Assembly: GCA_964503315.1 (NCBI GenBank) | Contig: CAZCZL010000007.1 | Coordinates: 124,001 to 188,000 of the forward strand | Length of the DNA: 64,000 bases | Source: FEB-12 sp964503315 | GTDB lineage: Bacteria > Zixibacteria > MSB-5A5 > GN15 > FEB-12 | Direction of reading: 5' to 3' | Shown: in pieces, positions 35,059 through 41,782 of the stretch | Layout: the number at the start of each line of letters is the position of its first letter | Numbering within the stretch: the stretch's first letter is position 1 | Made by a program: the position numbers and the translations under genes | The notes under the pieces: model-generated | What the model saw: only the letters and a program-made list of their open reading frames with translations | Database searches by the model: none | What the model was told of the DNA's origin: nothing

Positions 35059-35612
35059 GACCGCCACCCTTTCTCGGTAGCTGTGACGCGCAGTTTTTTG
35101 ATCGCCTCGCGGTAGAGTGTTTTAACGGTCCCCAATGCTTTGCCGGTGATCTCGGCGATCTCTTCGAACTGATATTGTTTGTAGAAGCGGAGTTCAAACA
35201 CGAGCCGCTGTTGTTCCGGAAGTTGCTGCATGAAGAAAAGAACGTTCTGCCGCAGTTCGGCGCGGGAGAGATCGGTCTCGGGCGAATCGTTCGCTTCGAG
35301 CTCGGTTCCTTCCAAGGGCGCGGAGGTCTTGGTCGCGGCGGAGTTGAGATAGTGTAACGATTTGTTGACGGCGATACGGTAGAGCCAGGACTCGAATTTG
35401 GCGTCGCCGCGGAATGACCCGATATTCTGCCAAGCGGAGATGAAAGAGTCCTGGGCGAGGTCGAGGGCGACTTCGCGGCTTCCGGTCATTTTGTGGGTCA
35501 GGGCGACTATCGGGTTCATAAGTAAGTTCACCAGTTCAGAAAACGCGGCCCGGTTGCCCGAGCGTGCCTGTTCCGCCAAACGGCGGATTGTCTCTTCGTT
35601 TCCATGTGTCAT
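35055..35612 (-). CDS. ECF-family RNA polymerase sigma factor
   Basis: 185 residues. Region 2 (REVALDLAQDSFISAWQNI and FRGDAKFESWLYRIAVNKSLHYL) and region 4 (LPEQQRLVFELRFYKQYQFEEIAEITGKALGTVKTLYREAIKKL, a helix-turn-helix) are complete; no region 1 or 3, as in ECF sigmas. It transcribes envelope or stress genes, probably its own operon with the anti-sigma factor and two Spy-like proteins. The mreB gene ends at 36758-35730 on the same strand, separated from this operon by a terminator. Confidence 0.9.
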   Translation of the reverse strand: MTHGNEETIRRLAEQARSGNRAAFSELVNLLMNPIVALTHKMTGSREVALDLAQDSFISAWQNIGSFRGDAKFESWLYRIAVNKSLHYLNSAATKTSAPLEGTELEANDSPETDLSRAELRQNVLFFMQQLPEQQRLVFELRFYKQYQFEEIAEITGKALGTVKTLYREAIKKLRVTATEKGWRS

Positions 35613-35673
35613 TTCAGCGTATCTGACCTTTGGACCGTTTAGGGGGGAAAAAGATTAATCGGGGGGCGGGAGG

Positions 35674-35706
35674 CAATAAAAAAGCCGGATAGGTGAGTAT
35701 CCGGCT
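35674..35706 (-). terminator. Intrinsic terminator after mreB
   Basis: Read on the minus strand: AGCCGGAT (35706-35699), 8-nt loop, ATCCGGCT (35690-35683), then TTTTTATT. A perfect 8-bp stem, 24 nt beyond the mreB stop. Confidence 0.85.
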
Positions 35707-35729
35707 GGAAGTTGCGGTGGGTGAGGGGG

Positions 35730-36758
35730 TCAGTCTTTGCGGCTCTTTTCGAGCACCTTCTGATATTTCGGGAATTCGTCAAGGACCCGTCCGGCACCAC
35801 GGACCACGCAGGTGAGCGGATCCTCGGCGACGTTGACCGGGAGGTTGGTTTCCTGACGGAGGCGTTTGTCGAGGCCGCGCAACAGCGCGCCGCCGCCGGT
35901 CAGGACGATTCCACGTTCCAGAATATCGGAGGCCAATTCCGGCGGAGTCTGCTCGAGCGTCTGGCGGACCGCTTCGACGATGATGTCGACGGTCTCGGCC
36001 AACGCCTCGCGGATCTGCACGGAGGATATTTTCAGATTCTTCGGGACACCCGCGACCAGATCGCGACCGCGGACCTCGAGCGAGAGTTCTTTCTCGAGCG
36101 GGAAAGCGGAGCCGATCTTGATCTTGATATCTTCGGCGGTCAGTTCGCCGATGAGCAGGTTGTAATTTTTCTTCAGGTAGTTGATGATCGCTTCGTTGAA
36201 TTCGTCACCCGCGACGCGGATGGAGGTATCGTTAACGATACCGGAGAGGGCGATGACCGCGATCTCGGAGGTACCGCCGCCGATATCGATGACCATCTGT
36301 CCGGTCGGCTGGTCGACGGGGAGGCCGACGCCGATAGCGGCCGCCATCGGTTCCTGCAAGAGGTAGACCTCGCGAGCGCCGGCATTTTCGGCGGAGTCGC
36401 GGACGGCGCGTTTCTCCACCTCGGTGATACCGGAGGGGACGGAGATAACGACGCGGGGTTTCATCAGATATTTGTGCTTCACCACGCGGCGAAGGAAATC
36501 GGCGATCAGTTTTTCGGAGATCTCGAAATCAGCGATCACGCCATCCTTGAGGGGGCGGACAGCGTCGATACCGCCGGGGGTACGTCCCATCATCTCTTTC
36601 GCCGCGGAGCCGATAGCAAGCACTTTGCCGGTGCTTTTTTCGACAGCGACGACGGAGGGTTCGTTGAGGACGATGCCCTGATTGCGGACATAGACAAGAG
36701 TGTTGGCTGTCCCGAGATCGATTCCGATGTCGTTCGAGAGGACGTCAAAAAATCCCAC
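35730..36758 (-). CDS. mreB: Rod-shape-determining actin homologue MreB
   Basis: 342 residues from GTG 36758, which has AAGGA 9 nt upstream and yields the family-typical start GFFDVLSNDIGIDLGTANT; the frame is open to ATG 36791 without a visible ribosome-binding site. Actin motifs: NDIGIDLGTANTLVYVRN (phosphate 1), MVIDIGGGTSEIAVIALSG near 157-175 (phosphate 2) and GIVLTGGGALLRGLD near 291-305 (adenosine). It guides lateral wall synthesis. mreC, mreD, PBP2 and rodA are in a different operon 11 kb away on the plus strand, so mreB is split off and carries its own terminator. Confidence 0.95.
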   Translation of the reverse strand: MGFFDVLSNDIGIDLGTANTLVYVRNQGIVLNEPSVVAVEKSTGKVLAIGSAAKEMMGRTPGGIDAVRPLKDGVIADFEISEKLIADFLRRVVKHKYLMKPRVVISVPSGITEVEKRAVRDSAENAGAREVYLLQEPMAAAIGVGLPVDQPTGQMVIDIGGGTSEIAVIALSGIVNDTSIRVAGDEFNEAIINYLKKNYNLLIGELTAEDIKIKIGSAFPLEKELSLEVRGRDLVAGVPKNLKISSVQIREALAETVDIIVEAVRQTLEQTPPELASDILERGIVLTGGGALLRGLDKRLRQETNLPVNVAEDPLTCVVRGAGRVLDEFPKYQKVLEKSRKD

Positions 36759-36941
36759 TGAGGAAATTCCTTTTTCTGCAACAGCCGTCATACTGAATGT
36801 ATTCGGCGAAAAGTCTGTGTAGTTTAGTGGCGGGGATGTATTTAGGCAACGGAAAATTGGGGTGTCAGAGGGGGGAGACGTGTGGGTTAGGAGTAACTGT
36901 AAGGGGGGGAAGGGGTAAGGGGAGGGAAGAGTGGGTTGAGA

Positions 36942-37033
36942 TTCCGGCGGGTCACACTTCGAAGCGATGCGCGGCTACCGCAGAATGAAAGGGAGGTAAC
37001 TGGCAATAGGCTTCGAAGCAAGACCCGCCGGAA
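36942..37033. repeat. Palindromic repeat R1, copy c
   Basis: TTCCGGCGGGTC at 36942 and GACCCGCCGGAA to 37033 form perfect 12-bp terminal inverted repeats; inner CTTCGAAGC and GCTTCGAAG as in the other copies. No gene between the mreB start and 37278. Confidence 0.8.
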
Positions 37034-37055
37034 CATTGCAGCGAAATCGGTGGCG

Positions 37056-37075
37056 GGCAGACGGGGACGTCTGCC
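37056..37075. repeat. R2 hairpin (copy e)
   Basis: GGCAGACGGGGACGTCTGCC followed by GCGCAGG. Confidence 0.65.
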
Positions 37076-37127
37076 GCGCAGGTAACGAAAATCGGGCTTC
37101 GACCCTTAGCATATCATTGACAGATGA

Positions 37128-37221
37128 TTCCGTCAGGTCTCGCGCTCGCGTGTAAACAAGGTGTGCACTTCGACTACGCTCAGTGCAATTGTTCATAGGC
37201 GAGCGCCAGGACCTGACGGAA
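37128..37221. repeat. Inverted-repeat element (R7)
   Basis: TTCCGTCAGGTC plus CGCTCGC on the left mirror GCGAGCG plus GACCTGACGGAA on the right. The arms are separated by about 50 bp containing CTTCGACTACGCTCAGTGC, a phrase also seen at 27338. Only one complete copy is in the window. Confidence 0.6.
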
Positions 37222-37278
37222 CGGCCTAACCCGGTTTCTTCACGCCACCTACACGAATGCATCAATCGCGAGTTTTGG

Positions 37279-39405
37279 CTAGTGATGCGCTGGATAGGTG
37301 ATGCCTAGCTCCTTCACGAGAAATGAGAGGACATCGGTTTCGAGCGCGATGCGATCGTCCAGGGATGAGCCGATGCCGTGGCCGGAGGTTGAACTCGTGC
37401 GCAGCAAGACCGGATGTTCAGATGAAGTCGCTTCCTGCAAGCGCGTGGCCATCTTGCGCGATTGGTAGGGATCAACGCGGCCATCGTGGTCACCTGCGGT
37501 GAGAAAGACAGCCGGATAGGCGACGCCATTACGCACATTGTGGTAGGGTGAATAGCCATACAACGCTTTAAATTGATCGGGGTCTTTGACGGTGCCGAAT
37601 TCGGTGACGTTAAAGGCGCCATTGGAATGAAGTTCCACGCGAAGCATGTCGTAGATACCGACACGGGCAATGACCGCGCGATAAAGTTCCGGATGTTGCG
37701 TGAGCGCCGCGCCCATGAGAAGTCCGCCATTGGATCCGCCCTCGATAGCAAGTTTCGTGGGATTGGTGTAGCTATTGGCGATGAGCCATAGCGCGGCCGC
37801 GGCGAAATCATCGAAGACATTTTGCTTTTTGGTCAGATTCCCCTGCAGATGCCAGTCCTCGCCATATTCACCGCCGCCGCGAAGATTGGCGACCACATAG
37901 ACTCCCCCCATGTCGAGCCAGAGGCGATTGCGCTCGGAGAATCCGGGAGTGAGGTTGACGCCATAGCCGCCGTAGGCATAAAGGATGGTCGGATTGGAGC
38001 CATCGAGTTTGGTTCCTTTTTTGCGAATGATATTCAAGGGGACCTTGGTGCCGTCTTTTGATATCGCGAACTCGCGAATAACCTCGGCATCCTCGAAATT
38101 GACGAGCGAAGTGTTCTGCATCGGGGTGGGAGTCACTACATTAGAGGCAGGGTCGTACTGCTTCCAGACGGAGGGAGTCAGATAGGTCTGTTCGTTATAG
38201 AGGATGCGGTCAGCATCGAGCCAGACTGGAGATCCAACCGACGCAACAGGCGCGGTTGGGACCTTGGGAAGTTCTTTACCGTCGAGGTCATACACTTTTA
38301 TTCCGGTCGGTCCGCCCATTTGCTCGACGACATACACACGCGAAGCGGTGGGGAGAAAATCGTTGATGACATGTTCGCCTTCGGGAATGATCGGGCGAGT
38401 GGTCGAAAGCTCCGTCTGTGTGAGGGACATGCGAAGCAGTTGGCCTTTGGGGGTGTCTTTCAGAGAGAGAAGATAGAGCGCGTTGTCGAGGCCGAATGAT
38501 GCCTTGGTGATCCGGTCGGAGAGTTTGGTGATGCGTGACCACTGGCCATCGGGGGCGCAGAGGAAGTGTTCATACTCGCCGCCATCGCCATTCTCGACTG
38601 TCGCGAGGAAATGTTTGCCGTCATGCGAGGTCTCTAAGACGATCTCGGCGATGCGGGGGAACTCTTTGCCCACTTGATAGACATCTGCGGAGAAGGGTGT
38701 CCCCAACTTGTGGTAATAGACTTGCTGGTAGAAGTGCATGTCCGATTCTGGGCGTTCACCGGGTTGCGGATAGCGAGTGTAATAGAAGCCGGAGCCATCG
38801 GCATTCCAGGCAACCGAACCGCCAGCGGTCGGGAATGTGACCCGCGGAATCGAGTCGGAGAGTTTCTCGCCGGTGGCGACATCAAAGATAAACAGCGTGC
38901 CATCCTCACTCCCGCGGTAGGAGAGCGAGACAGCGATAAGGCGGCCATCCTGCGACGGGCAGTAGAAATCTATGGCGGTCTGGCCGGTGGTATCAATCAG
39001 GTTCTGGTCAATGACGACTCGTTCGGAACTCAGGTTCTGCGGATCGGTGATCGCAACTATGAACGGCTGTTGTTTGGGGGGCTGACTTTTGAGGGCATAC
39101 AGCATCCCTTTGAGGTAGGTCAGCGAGTAATAGCTGACGGTCTCCTGCGAATAGATGCGCGACAGCTCCTCCGCGATAGCTTTGCGCTCCGGAATCTGCT
39201 CGAGCCACTCCTGCGTATACTCATTCTGTTTGACCAGCCAGTCTTTGACCGCGGGATCATCGAAATTCTCCAGCCAGCGGTAGTTTTCGGTGACTGAGAC
39301 ACCATGGTATGTGTCGGTAACCGGTTCTTTCTTTGTTTCGGGGTACTGGGCAAAGAGAGATGAGGTGGTGAGCACGATAAAGAGTGCAAAGATACGGGCG
39401 CGCAT
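37279..39405 (-). CDS. Secreted prolyl oligopeptidase (S9A)
   Basis: 708 residues from ATG 39405 (GGAAGGA ends 6 nt upstream; an in-frame ATG 5 codons earlier lacks one). A signal peptide (MRARIFALFIVLTTSSLFA) shows export. An N-terminal seven-bladed propeller begins YPETKKEPVTDTYHG and VTENYRWLENFDDPAV; the C-terminal alpha/beta hydrolase has the Ser motif IEGGSNGGLLMGAAL, Asp in HDGRVDP and His in SGHGIGSS, the S9 triad in normal order. It cleaves after proline in short peptides, here most likely in the periplasm. A single gene with its own promoter. Confidence 0.93.
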   Translation of the reverse strand: MRARIFALFIVLTTSSLFAQYPETKKEPVTDTYHGVSVTENYRWLENFDDPAVKDWLVKQNEYTQEWLEQIPERKAIAEELSRIYSQETVSYYSLTYLKGMLYALKSQPPKQQPFIVAITDPQNLSSERVVIDQNLIDTTGQTAIDFYCPSQDGRLIAVSLSYRGSEDGTLFIFDVATGEKLSDSIPRVTFPTAGGSVAWNADGSGFYYTRYPQPGERPESDMHFYQQVYYHKLGTPFSADVYQVGKEFPRIAEIVLETSHDGKHFLATVENGDGGEYEHFLCAPDGQWSRITKLSDRITKASFGLDNALYLLSLKDTPKGQLLRMSLTQTELSTTRPIIPEGEHVINDFLPTASRVYVVEQMGGPTGIKVYDLDGKELPKVPTAPVASVGSPVWLDADRILYNEQTYLTPSVWKQYDPASNVVTPTPMQNTSLVNFEDAEVIREFAISKDGTKVPLNIIRKKGTKLDGSNPTILYAYGGYGVNLTPGFSERNRLWLDMGGVYVVANLRGGGEYGEDWHLQGNLTKKQNVFDDFAAAALWLIANSYTNPTKLAIEGGSNGGLLMGAALTQHPELYRAVIARVGIYDMLRVELHSNGAFNVTEFGTVKDPDQFKALYGYSPYHNVRNGVAYPAVFLTAGDHDGRVDPYQSRKMATRLQEATSSEHPVLLRTSSTSGHGIGSSLDDRIALETDVLSFLVKELGITYPAHH

Positions 39406-39456
39406 AGTCGATCCTTCCACGCAATGTGGTCAAAAAGGGGCACTATTCAGTGATTT

Positions 39457-39484
39457 AAGATAGGGTTTGGGGGGAGGATGTCAA
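39457..39484 (-). promoter_or_regulatory. Sigma-70-type promoter of the prolyl oligopeptidase gene
   Basis: On the minus strand: TTGACA (39479-39484), 16-bp spacer, TATCTT (39457-39462). Confidence 0.7.
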
Positions 39485-39511
39485 GGGGGGCGGTCGTCGG
39501 AAAGAAAGAAA

Positions 39512-39599
39512 CCGGCGGGTCACACTTCGAATCGAGGTATCGATATCGCAGAAGAAAGCGAGAAGAGGTGCCTGTCGGATTCGAAGCAAGACCCGCCGG
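39512..39599. repeat. Palindromic repeat R1, copy d
   Basis: CCGGCGGGTC at 39512 and GACCCGCCGG to 39599, inner CTTCGAATC/GATTCGAAG. Followed by short tandem GGTAGAAC and GGGAGAAT units. Confidence 0.8.
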
Positions 39600-39641
39600 A
39601 ACGGTAGAACGGTAGAACGGGAGAATGGGAGAATGCTGAAG

Positions 39642-39661
39642 GGCAGACGGGGACGTCTGCC
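39642..39661. repeat. R2 hairpin (copy f)
   Basis: GGCAGACGGGGACGTCTGCC, followed by GCTCAA. A further small hairpin CCCACCA-TAAA-TGGTGGG lies at 39684-39701 just beyond the end of the YHS gene and could help to end its transcript. Confidence 0.6.
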
Positions 39662-39713
39662 GCTCAATTTCTACCTTGTGAAGCCCACCATAAATGGTGG
39701 GGTACGGTGATCG

Positions 39714-40382
39714 TTAGCCCGGCGTTGTAGAAGTGGAAGTGGAGTCGGGTTTGGGGCGCATTTTGTGGTGCGGTTGCGCGTACATCTCGGGCATCATCTC
39801 GAACATCGTGCGCGAGGAATCAGACCAGAAATAGTACGTGTGGTTGTTATGGACCAGATGCGGTGAGGTGGTAGCGGGGATAAAGCGCTGTAATGTCACC
39901 GGGTCGGTCAACGGGCCGCAGTACTTGGTCGGGTTTGCCCTGAAGGTGTTCATTTCGTCATAGGTCGCAAAGAGGAATGATTCATAGTTCATCACTATGC
40001 AATGCGCGGAGTCGAGCATGGCGTGGCTGGTGCTGTCCAAGTGTGACGTGACAGTCAGGCCGAGTTCAGTCAAGTAGCGTGAGGGGTCTTCCACGAAGAC
40101 CTTCTGGCAGGGAGTTCAGCAGAAGCCGAGCGGTTTGCCATTCACGAAGAGTGGTGAGAGGCGCCGGTTGAGGGGGACTTTGCGGACGGGGCAGCGGTCG
40201 TTGATGGTAAGCTGACCATCGGCATAACGCATCGGCGGATAGTCGAGGGTCGAGTCAGTGAACTCCGCTATACCGATATCGGCAAGCAATTGTGGCTGGG
40301 CTTGCTGTTCCTGGCCGCAGGCGATGAAGGTCGCAATAATCAGCGCAAACAGAATGAGAGGACGTGTGGTGGTGCGCCACAT
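39714..40382 (-). CDS. YHS/TRASH-like lipoprotein, candidate selenoprotein (in-frame UGA)
   Basis: 222 residues if the single in-frame UGA at 40116-40118 (codon 89) is read as selenocysteine. ATG 40382 has AAAGGA 7 nt upstream and starts a lipoprotein signal ending at Cys22 (IIATFIACGQ). Residues about 61-100 match the YHS/TRASH pattern: NDRCPVRKVPLN, then GKPLGFC-U-TPCQKVFVEDPSRY, aligning with the common YFCCxxC...F..DP..Y, with the second Cys replaced by UGA. A second, Cys-poor YHS-like copy follows (YCGPLTDPVTLQRF, YYFWSDSSRTMFEMMPEMY). The frame is intact after the UGA and a SECIS-like hairpin follows it. Probable periplasmic metal or redox role. Alternative: a nonsense mutation in a Cys codon. 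Confidence 0.65.
40085..40101 (-). promoter_or_regulatory. SECIS-like hairpin after the in-frame UGA
   Basis: Minus strand GGTCTTC-GTG-GAAGACC: a perfect 7-bp stem with a three-nucleotide loop starting with G. The stem begins 15 nt and the loop 22 nt after the UGA, inside the known spacing of bacterial SECIS elements, which need a G in the first two loop positions. It lies within the coding frame. Confidence 0.65.
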
Positions 40383-40427
40383 GGGTGAATCCTTTGGTGT
40401 TGGTGTCGAATGTGCCCGGTGATGGGG

Positions 40428-40433
40428 ATTATA
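40428..40433 (-). promoter_or_regulatory. Possible -10 element of the YHS lipoprotein gene
   Basis: A perfect TATAAT on the minus strand, 46 nt upstream of the ATG; no convincing -35 is present at 16-18 bp. Confidence 0.35.
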
Positions 40434-40471
40434 CCGGAAGTGGGGTGGGGAGTTGCATAAAAAGTGAGGCG

Positions 40472-40559
40472 GGCAGACGAGGACGTCCGCCGCGCAAATG
40501 GATCGGGCAGACGAGGACGTCTGCCACGCAAATGGATTGGGCAGACGAGGATGTATGCC
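40472..40559. repeat. Three tandem R2 hairpins, 34-bp period
   Basis: Cores at 40472-40491, 40506-40525 and 40540-40559, each GGCAGACGAGGA.GT.TGCC-like with CCGCGCAAATGGAT-type spacers. The three units differ by a few substitutions; the third is most decayed. Confidence 0.75.
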
Positions 40560-40584
40560 ACGCAAGCGGTGTCAAAGGTCCGGC

Positions 40585-40613
40585 TTGACGGGCTCAACTC
40601 TTTGGGATATCTT
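40585..40613 (+). promoter_or_regulatory. Sigma-70-type promoter of the glycan/mre operon
   Basis: TTGACG (40585-40590), 17-bp spacer, TATCTT (40608-40613), 89 nt upstream of the first gene at 40702. Confidence 0.65.
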
Positions 40614-40701
40614 CCGATGCAAGGAACGTCGACCGGCTAGCCGCATATAAGGATGGCGTCGGTCGCGGTCCGAAGAATCACATCAATCAGGGCAGAACAA
40701 C

Positions 40702-41670
40702 GTGGCAGAACGATATCCATTCAAAGTATCAGTGATAGTTCCGGCGATGAATGAGGAGGGGAATATCGATGAGTTCTGTCAGCAGTTTGACAAGATGCGC
40801 CAGGCGGCGCCGTTTGATGTCGAGCTGGTGTATGTCGATGATGGCTCAAGCGACGGCACCCAGCGGAAGATTATCGAGAATCAGAAGAGGTTTCCCTATG
40901 TCAAATTGGGGGTACATCACCGGAATCGCGGGTTGACTGAAGCTTTGCAGACCGGGTTTGCGGTGGCGAGTGGTGATGTGTTTGTATTCTATCCGGCGGA
41001 TCTTCAGTATCTCCCCGAAGATATCCCGGCTTTGGTGGCGCCACTAGCGGATGGCGCGGATATCTGTACCGGTTGGAAGCAGGGGAAATACAACAAGCGC
41101 TTTGTCTCGACGGTTTATAATTCATTCAGCCGATGGCTCTTTAATCTCAATGTGCATGATCTCAATTCGGTGAAGGCGTTTCGCCGCGAGGTAGTGGAGT
41201 CGATATTCCTGCGCAAAGACTGGCATCGCTATCTGGTGGTGTTGGCGGCGAACGAAGGGTATCGGGTGGCTGAGGAAAAGATCAGCCTCTACGAGCGGAA
41301 GTGGGGGAAAAGCAAGTTTTCGATATTCCGCATTCCGATAGGGGTGCTGGATATGCTGGCGGTGAAGTTCCAGATAACATTCGCGCGAAAACCGCTTCTC
41401 TACTTTGGACTGACTGGCGCGATACTGCTGTTTGGCGCGTTTCTGGTTGGTGTCTACGCGGTCTATGAACGGTATGTGATGGGGGTCGGGCAACGTCAGT
41501 GGCTGTACCTGGTGATCTTGCTCGCGTTTTTGGGGCTCAGCCTTTTCATGCTCGGATTTATGTCTGAGGGGCAGGCGGCAATGAAGGAAGAGCTGGCGGA
41601 TCTTCGGAAGAAAACGAAGCAGATATTGGACGAAGTAAAGAGTCATTCCGGGAATAATCCAAAGTCCTGA
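40702..41670 (+). CDS. Membrane-anchored GT2, polyprenyl-phosphate glycosyltransferase-like
   Basis: 322 residues. GT-A motifs VSVIVPAMNEEGNIDEF, YVDDGSSDGT near 47-56 (metal site) and YPADLQYLP near 98-106. Two membrane helices (about 231-252 and 268-292) and a Lys/Glu-rich cytoplasmic tail follow. This matches the ArnC/GtrB/DPG-type group that transfers a sugar from a nucleotide to undecaprenyl phosphate. It starts a long operon of lipid-linked glycan genes; the YfhO-like membrane protein next to it may use the product. Confidence 0.8.
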   Translation: MAERYPFKVSVIVPAMNEEGNIDEFCQQFDKMRQAAPFDVELVYVDDGSSDGTQRKIIENQKRFPYVKLGVHHRNRGLTEALQTGFAVASGDVFVFYPADLQYLPEDIPALVAPLADGADICTGWKQGKYNKRFVSTVYNSFSRWLFNLNVHDLNSVKAFRREVVESIFLRKDWHRYLVVLAANEGYRVAEEKISLYERKWGKSKFSIFRIPIGVLDMLAVKFQITFARKPLLYFGLTGAILLFGAFLVGVYAVYERYVMGVGQRQWLYLVILLAFLGLSLFMLGFMSEGQAAMKEELADLRKKTKQILDEVKSHSGNNPKS

Positions 41671-41782
41671 TTTTCGGTATAACCCCCAAAAGACAAATCA
41701 GTTGCCGGAAATGGCCCGGTTGCGTATGTTCTCCCCGGACCAGATATCTCTATGACCTTACACAGCCTACAGGAGCCGATCG

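Noticed and set aside
35712..36761. 349-codon open frame antisense to mreB
   Set aside because: A shadow frame of the strongly biased codons of mreB; mreB itself is certain.
36975..37265. 96-codon minus-strand frame between mreB and the peptidase
   Set aside because: It runs through repeats R1, R2 and R7 and has no ribosome-binding site or recognisable domain.
39714..40094. Independent 126-residue gene starting at GTG 40094
   Set aside because: The GTG is the loop codon of the SECIS-like hairpin, it lacks a ribosome-binding site, and the frame continues in homologous fashion through the UGA into the upstream domain.
40472..40559. CRISPR-like array (three regularly spaced near-identical units)
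   Set aside because: The unit period is 34 bp with only about 14 bp of nearly identical sequence between hairpins, so there are no unique spacers, and the same hairpin occurs singly across the window.
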